Source: JBGCDD01 sp045105075
Lineage (GTDB): Bacteria > Pseudomonadota > Alphaproteobacteria > Rhodobacterales > Rhodobacteraceae
Direction: 5' to 3'
Length of the DNA stretch: 10,824 nt
Assembly (NCBI GenBank): GCA_045105075.1
Contig: JBGCDD010000011.1
Location: 1 to 10,824 of the forward strand
Each line of letters starts with the position of its first letter. Positions within the stretch are counted from its first letter, which is position 1. A program made the translations under genes and the position numbers. This document shows, piece by piece, positions 5,174-10,824 of the stretch. The notes under the pieces were generated by a model, which saw only the letters and a program-made list of their open reading frames with translations, did no database searches and was not told the DNA's origin.

Positions 5174-6076
5174 TCAGATTGCCAGCACAAGCACAACGAT
5201 CGACAGCCCCAACAGGGCCATACCGGCCACTTCGCGCGCCGTTATTTTTTCGCGAAAAAACAGCACCGACGCCAACAGGCTCAGAATCAACTCGACCTGC
5301 CCAAGCGCTTTGACATAGGCGGCGTTTTGCAACGTGAAGGCCAGAAACCAACAAAACGAGCCGCCCATACTGGTCATGCCAACCCACACCGCCACTCGGC
5401 GCGTGGCCCAAACCGCGCGCAACTCGGCGCGGTCGCGCAGCCCCAGCCACACCGCCATGATCACCATCTGAAAACTGGTCACAACCGCCAGCGTTACGCC
5501 GGCGCGCAACACGGCCTCCAAATCCCCCAACTCCAGGGATGCGCCGCGGTAACTGACGGCCGAAAACGCAAACAACACCCCGGATCCCAGGCCCAAGCCT
5601 GATGCCCGGTTGCTCAGATGACGCCACCACGGGCCATGTCCGCCCGGGCTGCGCGACAGCAACAAAACCGCCACCAGCCCAATCAGAATCGCGCCAAATC
5701 CGCCCCAGCTGACGCCTTCGCCCAAAATCACCAACCCAACCAGCGCCGTTTGAATGACTTCGGTTTTCTTAAACGTGATCCCCACCGCAAAATTGCGCTG
5801 TTTGAACAGCATCACCACACACAAGGTCGCCAAAATCTGCGACAGGCCACCAATCACCACATAAACCCAAAACAGCGCGCTCAGATCCGGAAGACTGCGC
5901 CCGGTGCCCAGCAAATACCCCGCCAGGATCGCCACGATTAGCGGCGCCGAATAGGCAAAGCGCGCAAACGTCGCACCTGACACGCTCAATTGCCCGGTGC
6001 TCAGGGTTTTTTGCAGCATAAAGCGCAAAGTTTGAAAAATCGCCGCAGCGAGTGTGACAGGAATCCAGAGGCTCAT
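5174..6076 (-). CDS. EamA/DMT family transporter
   Basis: The 300-residue, highly hydrophobic protein has about ten membrane spans in two tandem EamA halves (about 3-140 and 160-299). The N-terminal half carries AAIFQTLRFMLQK and ITFKKTEVIQTALVGLVILGE (the typical end-of-domain Gly-Glu), and the C-terminal half carries NAAYVKALGQVELILSLL followed by FFREKITAREVAGMALLGL, the conserved drug/metabolite-transporter ending. Such proteins export metabolites or amino acids across the inner membrane; the substrate cannot be told from sequence. The gene starts 19 bases after the desaturase stop with a GAGGGGGC ribosome-binding site, so the pair is probably one operon. It converges on the NUDIX gene across the hairpin. 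Confidence 0.88.
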   Translation of the reverse strand: MSLWIPVTLAAAIFQTLRFMLQKTLSTGQLSVSGATFARFAYSAPLIVAILAGYLLGTGRSLPDLSALFWVYVVIGGLSQILATLCVVMLFKQRNFAVGITFKKTEVIQTALVGLVILGEGVSWGGFGAILIGLVAVLLLSRSPGGHGPWWRHLSNRASGLGLGSGVLFAFSAVSYRGASLELGDLEAVLRAGVTLAVVTSFQMVIMAVWLGLRDRAELRAVWATRRVAVWVGMTSMGGSFCWFLAFTLQNAAYVKALGQVELILSLLASVLFFREKITAREVAGMALLGLSIVVLVLAI

Positions 6077-6095
6077 GCCCCCTCATGACGCGATT

Positions 6096-7016
6096 TCAGC
6101 CCTCAGGCCAGAGCGGATGCGCCACCGGATCTTTTGCGCGCCAGAAATAGGTGCGGAAAATTTGCCCGTAAGAGCGGTAGATGTAGCCGTCATTCAATGC
6201 ACAGTAGCGCGCCTTGCCAGCCCGATAAAGCCCGGGCAAAGCATACCATGGCACTGTTGGGTTCATGTGATGCACGGCGTGGAAGTTATTGTTTAAAAAC
6301 AAAAATGCCAACACCCCACGATCTTCGATAATCACGCTGCGCCCACGGGATTTTTCGTGGGCGCGGTGTTCCAGAAAGGTGCGAATGCGCAGCAACGACA
6401 GCGCCAGATATGCGCTGATCAAATAGGCCCAAACCGCCATCCCAGCCCAGGCGATCAACGCCAAAACCACGACAACCCCCGCCAAATGCAACGCCCAGGC
6501 CAACCAGACGGCGCGGTCTGAGCGGCGCGCGGCTTGCCATTCATCGCGCACAAACGCGACCTGCCCCACAGCCGAGCCGATCGCAATGCGCCCTGCCAAC
6601 GTGTTGTTGACCCGCAGCACCCATCGATGCCACCGCGCCAATTGCGACCACACAGCGGGGTCCAGATAATTGCTTTCCGGATCGTCATAAGGGTCGGTCA
6701 AATTCGCGTCCCGGTGATGATCCAGGTGTAAATCGCGAAACCTGTTATAGGGCACCGCCAATCCCACTGGCAGCGCCATCAGCGCTTCATTCGCCCAGCG
6801 GGCGGCAAACGGGTGTCCGTGCAGCGCCTCGTGGCTTAATGAAGAATGAAACGCCAAAATCACCGCCAGCGCCAAAACGCTCCAGCCCGGCGCCAGCGTC
6901 CAAAGACCAAAAACCACTGCCGCCCAACTGGCATAACACAGCACGATCATCGCCAAAGTGATCCACTCAACCCGGTGGCGTTTTTGAGGTGTTTCGTCCA
7001 AGTCCGTCGCGATCAT
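6096..7016 (-). CDS. membrane fatty-acid desaturase
   Basis: The frame encodes 306 residues from the ATG at 7016. The di-iron histidine boxes are complete: H57 and HEALHGH at 62-68, HLDHH at 97-101, HRAH at 217-220 and NNFHAVHH at 243-250. Hydrophobic segments between them (about 18-58, 75-90, 170-212) give the usual membrane hairpins. Family members use O2 and electrons to desaturate or hydroxylate acyl chains in the inner membrane; the exact lipid is unknown, and a hydroxylase is possible. An in-frame ATG at 7073 would add 19 residues but has no better ribosome-binding site; the frame stays open beyond it to 7388 only inside the divergent regulator gene. The gene shares its upstream region with that XRE-type regulator, which suggests control by it. 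Confidence 0.87.
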   Translation of the reverse strand: MIATDLDETPQKRHRVEWITLAMIVLCYASWAAVVFGLWTLAPGWSVLALAVILAFHSSLSHEALHGHPFAARWANEALMALPVGLAVPYNRFRDLHLDHHRDANLTDPYDDPESNYLDPAVWSQLARWHRWVLRVNNTLAGRIAIGSAVGQVAFVRDEWQAARRSDRAVWLAWALHLAGVVVVLALIAWAGMAVWAYLISAYLALSLLRIRTFLEHRAHEKSRGRSVIIEDRGVLAFLFLNNNFHAVHHMNPTVPWYALPGLYRAGKARYCALNDGYIYRSYGQIFRTYFWRAKDPVAHPLWPEG

Positions 7017-7056
7017 AGGGTGCCTGAATTTGAGATACAGCGTCACTAAACACAGA

Positions 7057-7068
7057 CACAAATTTGTG
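7057..7068. promoter_or_regulatory. 12-bp palindrome in the desaturase/XRE divergent region
   Basis: CACAAATTTGTG is a perfect 12-bp palindrome between the two divergent genes, an attractive operator for a dimeric helix-turn-helix regulator. A second, smaller dyad GTGAT-AAAG-ATCAC (7104-7117) lies just before the regulator's ATG, and GAACAA is repeated at 7086-7091 and 7096-7101, one helical turn apart. The TATAGT at 7080-7085 is a possible -10 element for the regulator. Operator function is inferred. Confidence 0.4.
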
Positions 7069-7120
7069 ACCATTCCGTATATAGTGAACAAAATCGAACA
7101 ACTGTGATAAAGATCACCGT

Positions 7121-7981
7121 ATGTCAGAAAAAATAGACAAACGTCTGCGCGCTGAACAGTTTCGGATCCGCCTGAACCGCGCGATGCGCGACAGCGACAT
7201 GTCCCAAAGTGCATTGGCGCGGGGCGTGGGCATTGATCGCTCGACCATTTCGCAGCTGCTGGGCGATGAGGGCGCGCGCCTACCCAACGCGCATATTGTC
7301 GGCGCCTGCGCCGGTATGCTGGGGGTGTCAGCGGATTGGTTGCTGAGCCTGTCGGACCGGCCCGAAAATGCCGCAGATCTGTTGGCAAACAGTCTCAGCC
7401 TGACCGAGGCGCCGCGCGCTTTGGTCGATGAGCGCATCTTTGAATGGCACCGCGAGGCCGCTGGTTACAAGATCCGCCATGTGCCCGCTGCCCTGCCCGA
7501 CATGCTCAAAACCCGCGACGTGTTGGAATGGGAATACGCGCCGCATCTGGGACGCACCGCCGATCAGGCGATTGGCGCCTCACAGGACAGGCTGACCTGG
7601 ATGCGCGCCGCCGGGTCGGATTACGAAATCGCGCTGCCGGTATACGAGTTGACCAGCTTCGCCCAGGCCACCGGATATTACGAAGGACTGTCGCGCGACA
7701 TTCGCCTGGCCCAGATCGACCGTTTCCTTGAGCTGTGCGACCAGCTTTATCCGCGCCTGCGACTTTACCTCTTTGATGCCAAACGGCTTTATTCGGCGCC
7801 GCTCACCATTTTTGGCCCGCTTTTGTGTGTCTATTACGCGGGCGGGCATTATTTGGCTTTTCGCGATCGGGACCGGATCGAAACCTTCAGCCGCCATTTT
7901 GACTGGCTGGTGCGCGAGGCGGAACTGACGGCGCGCGATCTGCCACAGTATTTGCAAAAGCTGCGCGATGAGGTGGTTTAA
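7121..7981 (+). CDS. XRE-family transcriptional regulator with large C-terminal domain
   Basis: The 286-residue protein has an N-terminal helix-turn-helix of the Cro/CI (XRE) type at about 14-78, with MSQSALARGVGIDRSTISQLL (27-47) as the DNA-contacting pair and LGVSADWLLSLSDRP (67-81) closing the domain, as in many XRE proteins. The C-terminal 200 residues hold aromatic-rich segments (YKIRHVPAALPDMLK, ALPVYELTSFAQATGYYEGL, LLCVYYAGGHYLAFRD) that look like a ligand or oligomerisation domain I do not recognise. The gene is divergent from the desaturase, the best candidate target, and autoregulation is likely. It converges on the carnitine-operon SDR with overlapping stops. The ribosome-binding site is weak (AAAG, 8 bases upstream). 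Confidence 0.85.
   Translation: MSEKIDKRLRAEQFRIRLNRAMRDSDMSQSALARGVGIDRSTISQLLGDEGARLPNAHIVGACAGMLGVSADWLLSLSDRPENAADLLANSLSLTEAPRALVDERIFEWHREAAGYKIRHVPAALPDMLKTRDVLEWEYAPHLGRTADQAIGASQDRLTWMRAAGSDYEIALPVYELTSFAQATGYYEGLSRDIRLAQIDRFLELCDQLYPRLRLYLFDAKRLYSAPLTIFGPLLCVYYAGGHYLAFRDRDRIETFSRHFDWLVREAELTARDLPQYLQKLRDEVV
7978..7981. other. second shared palindromic stop (TTAA)
   Basis: TTAA provides the TAA stop of the XRE-type regulator on the plus strand (7979-7981) and the TAA stop of the SDR gene on the minus strand (7978-7980). This is a four-base tail-to-tail overlap like the CTAG at 1835-1838. Confidence 0.95.
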
Positions 7982-8727
7982 GGATCCGGGTTGACCGTGT
8001 GCCCATCCACCGCGATCACCTGACCCGACACCAGCCGCGCCGCGCGCGAGGCCAGAAACACCGCCATTTCGGCGATGTCTTGTGCGCTGACAAAAGAATT
8101 CATCGAGGTGCCGCTGGCATAGCCGTCATACACTTCGTCCCGGCTCATCCCTTTGGCAGCGGCCTCGCGGTTCAAAACGCCCTCCATGCGCGCCCCTTCC
8201 ACAGCACCCGGGCAGATCGCATTGGCGCGCACGCCAAACGGCCCCAACTCCATTGCCAGCGTTTTCATCAATCCGATCACCGCCCATTTTGCCGCCCCGT
8301 AAGGGGCGCGATTGGGATAGCCATAGAGCCCCGCCGTGGACGAAGTGATCAGCACCACCCCGGATTTCTGGGCTTTCATCAAAGGTGCTGCGTATTTGGC
8401 CGCCAGAAAGGTCGCATCCAGATTGACCGAAAGGCAGGCGCGCCAATCGCTGAGCGCGATGTCCTCAATGCGCGCAGTCGGCCCAGCCACGCCTGCATTG
8501 GCGCACAGCACATCCAGCCCCCCCGCCGCAGCAATGTCGTTGAACAGGGACTTAACCGCGCCCTCATCCGTCACATCCAGGCATCGCCGCTGCCAATTCA
8601 AAGGGCACGTGTCCAACGCCTGCGCGTCGACATCGGCCACCCAGACCTGCGCCCCATTGGCCGCAAACGCCTCGGCCATAGCGCGCCCGATGCCGGATGC
8701 GCCTGCGGTGATCAGAACCCGGCTCAT
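7978..8727 (-). CDS. SDR family NAD-dependent oxidoreductase in the carnitine operon
   Basis: The 249-residue classical short-chain dehydrogenase has the cofactor motif TAGASGIG (7-14), Asp32 at the end of the second strand (prefers NAD over NADP), CANAG (75-79), and the catalytic set N102, S129 or S130, Y143 and K147 in SSTAGLYGYPNRAPYGAAK. The usual PG segment follows (ICPGAVEGARM, 171-181). Its ATG overlaps the stop of the carnitine dehydrogenase/thioesterase gene as ATGA, so translation is coupled and the enzyme probably serves the same pathway. Candidate jobs are reducing the acetoacetate released by the BKACE step to 3-hydroxybutyrate, or oxidising D-carnitine or another hydroxy-quaternary amine. 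Sequence alone does not decide. Confidence 0.88.
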   Translation of the reverse strand: MSRVLITAGASGIGRAMAEAFAANGAQVWVADVDAQALDTCPLNWQRRCLDVTDEGAVKSLFNDIAAAGGLDVLCANAGVAGPTARIEDIALSDWRACLSVNLDATFLAAKYAAPLMKAQKSGVVLITSSTAGLYGYPNRAPYGAAKWAVIGLMKTLAMELGPFGVRANAICPGAVEGARMEGVLNREAAAKGMSRDEVYDGYASGTSMNSFVSAQDIAEMAVFLASRAARLVSGQVIAVDGHTVNPDP

Positions 8728-10196
8728 GCCGGTTTGCGAATTGCCGCACCCGCGCCCTCGGGATAGGGCAACTGCGCGTGCGCCGCGCTGACCTTGGCCA
8801 GGGCCGCTTCGATTTCAGGCGACGGCGCGCAGGGTTTGCGGCTCTCGAGGCTCACATGCAGCAAGAAATGCTCGCCCGTGGCCAGCAGCCGGTCACCCTC
8901 ATACATCGCATGAAACAGGTGCAGCTTCTTGCCCGCCCCCAGCAACATTTGCGTGCGCACCTCAATCCGGGCACCTGCGCGCACCTCGTCCAGATGGCGA
9001 ATATGCGTTTCGGCGGTAAAATAGCTCCCCCCCGACGCAATATAGTCGGAATCGCACCCCATCATCTCCATAAACCGGTCGGTCGATTGCGCAAACGCGT
9101 CCAGATAGCGGCTTTCGGTCATGTGGTTGTTATAGTCGGTCCAATCCAGCGGCACCGCACGGGCCAAAGTGCGCACCGGTCCGGACAGATCCATCTGATC
9201 GACCCCGCCCGACAGCCCGGCGGCGGCCTTTTGCGGCGCATCATGGGCGCGCAGCAACGCGCCAGCACCCCAATCATTGTGTTTGAGCGCGCGCATCATG
9301 CCCACCAGATTGTCATCGCGAATACGCTCCAGTTCGCGGATCGAATGCATGCCCGATTGCGCATCCGATTGATCGGCAATGCGGTCCACCAGCGCGTCAG
9401 TCAGCTCGGGCACATCCATCAGTTTGCACCACGGGAATTCCAGGGTCGGGCCGAACTGCGCAATAAAATGGCGCATCCCCGCCTCGCCCCCCGCCACACG
9501 GTAGGTTTCAAACAGTCCCATCTGCGCCCAGCGGATGCCAAAGCCATAGCGGATCGCGTTGTCGATTTCCTCGGTCGTGGCGATGCCGTCACGCACCAGC
9601 CACAGCGCCTCGCGCCAGACCACTTCCAGCAGCCGATCGGCCACATGCGCCTCGATCTCTTGTTTCACATGCAGCGGATACATCCCGATGCCCGTCATCA
9701 ACTCTTTGGCGCGTTCAAACAGATCGGGCGCATTGGCATCGGTGCCGACCAGTTCCACCAAAGGCAGCAGGTAAACCGGGTTGAACGGATGCGTCACCAC
9801 GATCTGACCGGGGCGACTTGATCCGGTTTGCAGCTCACTGGGTTTGAACCCGGATGTGGACGAGCCGATGATCGCGCCTGGATCACACGCCGCTTGCAGG
9901 CTCGCAAAGGTGCGCTGGTTCAGATCGAGCCGCTCGGGCACGCTTTCCTGAATCCAGATCGCGCCCTGCACCGTGTCGTCCATCGTGTCATGAAAGCTGA
10001 GTGCGCCCTCGTCGGGCATCGGCGCGTCGCTCAGCCCCGGCAAAGACCGGCGCGCATTGTCCAGAACCTCGCCAATCTTGCGCCCGGCCTCGGGGTCGGG
10101 GTCAAACACCCGCACGTTCCAACCGTTCAGCAAAAACCGCGCCGCCCAGCCCCCGCCAATAACACCCCCACCGATGATCGCTGCTGTTTTGGTCAT
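8724..10196 (-). CDS. fused L-carnitine dehydrogenase / betainyl-CoA thioesterase
   Basis: The frame encodes 490 residues from the ATG at 10196 (GGAA 7 bases upstream; the frame also has a TTG at 10208). The N-terminal part, about 1-315, is a 3-hydroxyacyl-CoA-dehydrogenase-type enzyme: nucleotide-binding IIGGGVIGGGWAAR (7-20), D32 for NAD, SSTSG (112-116), catalytic H136 in THPFNP and E148 downstream, and a helical C-domain from about 185. This matches L-carnitine 3-dehydrogenase, giving 3-dehydrocarnitine and NADH. Residues about 335-470 are a hot-dog (4HBT-like) thioesterase with DWTDYNNHMTESRYLDAF (351-368). In Pseudomonas these two activities are separate proteins (CdhA, CdhB). The fusion fits hydrolysis of betainyl-CoA made by the neighbouring BKACE. 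Product names are family knowledge; the substrate is inferred from context. Confidence 0.87.
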   Translation of the reverse strand: MTKTAAIIGGGVIGGGWAARFLLNGWNVRVFDPDPEAGRKIGEVLDNARRSLPGLSDAPMPDEGALSFHDTMDDTVQGAIWIQESVPERLDLNQRTFASLQAACDPGAIIGSSTSGFKPSELQTGSSRPGQIVVTHPFNPVYLLPLVELVGTDANAPDLFERAKELMTGIGMYPLHVKQEIEAHVADRLLEVVWREALWLVRDGIATTEEIDNAIRYGFGIRWAQMGLFETYRVAGGEAGMRHFIAQFGPTLEFPWCKLMDVPELTDALVDRIADQSDAQSGMHSIRELERIRDDNLVGMMRALKHNDWGAGALLRAHDAPQKAAAGLSGGVDQMDLSGPVRTLARAVPLDWTDYNNHMTESRYLDAFAQSTDRFMEMMGCDSDYIASGGSYFTAETHIRHLDEVRAGARIEVRTQMLLGAGKKLHLFHAMYEGDRLLATGEHFLLHVSLESRKPCAPSPEIEAALAKVSAAHAQLPYPEGAGAAIRKPA

Positions 10197-10243
10197 GCTG
10201 TTTTCCAATTTTGAGTAAGATGAGAGGTCGCGCGCGCAGACGG

Positions 10244-10278
10244 TTCATTTGAATTGCCGTGTTTCAAAAGAGTGAAAC
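10244..10278. promoter_or_regulatory. two inverted repeats with TTCA/TGAA half-sites
   Basis: In the gap between the BKACE and dehydrogenase genes, TTCATTTGAA (10244-10253) and GTTTCAAAAGAGTGAAAC (10261-10278) are dyads that share TTCA...TGAA arms; the second has perfect 6-bp arms and a 6-base centre. On the minus strand a TTGACA (10297-10302) sits just upstream and could be a -35 box, though the hexamer 17 bases on (GGTTTC) is a poor -10. I read this as a possible operator and internal promoter for the dehydrogenase and SDR genes; a small attenuating hairpin is the alternative. Confidence 0.35.
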
Positions 10279-10372
10279 CGCCAAGCGCTGCCCCGATGTC
10301 AAATGCGCCAGTCCCGGGTTGCCGTGTGCCCTGCCCGCCCACGCGTCATCCAAGAATTTTCGACGTATCGGC

Positions 10373-10824
10373 TCAAGTCGGCGCCCGCTTCTCTAGCCCC
10401 AGCTTTTTGCGCACCTCATCAGGCCCAATCACCCGCGCGCCAAGGTTTTCGATGATGGTGCCGGCGCGTTCGACCAGTTGCCAGTTTTCCGCCAGCACGC
10501 CGCGGTCCAGCATCAGATTGTCCTCAAGGCCCACACGCACGTTGCCCCCGGCCAGCACAGCCGCCGCAACGTATGGCATCTGATTGCGCCCCAGACCAAA
10601 GGCCGACCAATTCCAATCTGCTGGCACATTGTTCACCATCGCCATGAACGTGTTCAGATCATCCGGCGCGCCCCAGGGCACGCCCATGCACAACTGCACC
10701 AGCGCCGGGCTGTCCAGCGTACCGTCCTCAACCAATTTCTTGGCGTACCACAGATGGCCCGTGTCAAACGCCTCGATCTCGGGCTTCACACCAAGTTTGG
10801 TCATCATGCCCCCCATCGCGGTCA
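10373..10824 (-). CDS. BKACE (DUF849) beta-keto acid cleavage enzyme, C-terminal half; probable dehydrocarnitine cleavage
   Basis: The frame ends at 10373 and is still open at the right edge of the window, so only the last 149 residues are seen; family members have about 300. The visible part carries the family signature GGNVRVGLEDN, in which the Arg, the Glu that binds the active-site metal and the following Asp (encoded near 10520-10537) match the key residues known in 3-keto-5-aminohexanoate cleavage enzyme. The two metal-binding His residues would lie in the missing N-terminal half. These enzymes use acetyl-CoA to cleave a beta-keto acid. Next to a carnitine dehydrogenase/thioesterase the expected substrate is 3-dehydrocarnitine, giving acetoacetate and betainyl-CoA (the job of CdhC in Pseudomonas). 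The first gene in transcription order of the visible operon. Confidence 0.9.
   Translation of the reverse strand, partial: TAMGGMMTKLGVKPEIEAFDTGHLWYAKKLVEDGTLDSPALVQLCMGVPWGAPDDLNTFMAMVNNVPADWNWSAFGLGRNQMPYVAAAVLAGGNVRVGLEDNLMLDRGVLAENWQLVERAGTIIENLGARVIGPDEVRKKLGLEKRAPT

Noticed and set aside
7017..7388. N-terminal extension of the desaturase by up to 124 codons
   Set aside because: The extension lies antisense inside the start of the XRE-type regulator and does not resemble desaturase sequence. Only the starts at 7016 and 7073 are reasonable.
8778..9821. 347-codon open frame on the plus strand
   Set aside because: It is antisense to the carnitine dehydrogenase/thioesterase, whose motifs are unambiguous, and its composition (His, Arg, Gln-rich) is typical of a shadow frame.
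1..10824. CRISPR array or insertion sequence
   Set aside because: I saw no regularly spaced repeats with spacers, no transposase reading frame and no terminal inverted repeats flanking a gene.

Overview
The window looks like chromosomal DNA from a marine-type alphaproteobacterium of the Rhodobacteraceae/Roseobacter group. The grounds are high GC with G/C-rich third codon positions, the protein sequences themselves, a class II tRNA-Tyr with an encoded CCA end, and a terminator-like hairpin of a kind I associate with this group. The placement comes from recognition, not from a database search.

Layout, left to right. (1) Bases 1-870 are accessory DNA. A minus-strand reading frame resembles only the N-terminal part of a tyrosine integrase and lies directly downstream of the tRNA-Tyr 3' end. 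It is followed by one or two very small frames and a cluster of short inverted repeats. (2) Bases 873-1838 hold tRNA-Tyr (minus) and, divergently, the 23S rRNA 2'-O-ribose methyltransferase gene rlmB (plus). (3) Bases 1835-3796, minus strand, form a compact regulatory cluster. Its transcription order is a secreted protein with four EF-hands, an ECF sigma factor, a small single-span membrane protein in the anti-sigma position, and a membrane-anchored periplasmic sensor of the CnrX/CpxP (Metal_resist) type. (4) Bases 3998-5114, plus strand, hold a DUF983 zinc-ribbon membrane protein and a NUDIX hydrolase, ending at a strong hairpin. (5) Bases 5174-7016, minus strand, hold an EamA/DMT transporter and a membrane fatty-acid desaturase, with a divergent XRE-type regulator (7121-7981, plus). 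(6) From 7978 to the right edge, minus strand, lies a carnitine-degradation operon: a BKACE (DUF849) cleavage enzyme cut by the window edge, a fused L-carnitine dehydrogenase/betainyl-CoA thioesterase, and an NAD-type SDR coupled to it by an ATGA overlap.

How the genes work together. The last operon would take L-carnitine to 3-dehydrocarnitine (dehydrogenase domain). The BKACE enzyme would then cleave this with acetyl-CoA to acetoacetate and betainyl-CoA, and the thioesterase domain would release glycine betaine. The SDR may handle acetoacetate or another stereoisomer. The ECF cluster resembles the CnrYXH metal-sensing arrangement with a calcium-binding-type protein added at its head; this is the part most likely to be an under-described system. 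Two of the three convergent gene pairs overlap through palindromic stop codons (CTAG, TTAA) with no room for a terminator. The third is separated by a hairpin.
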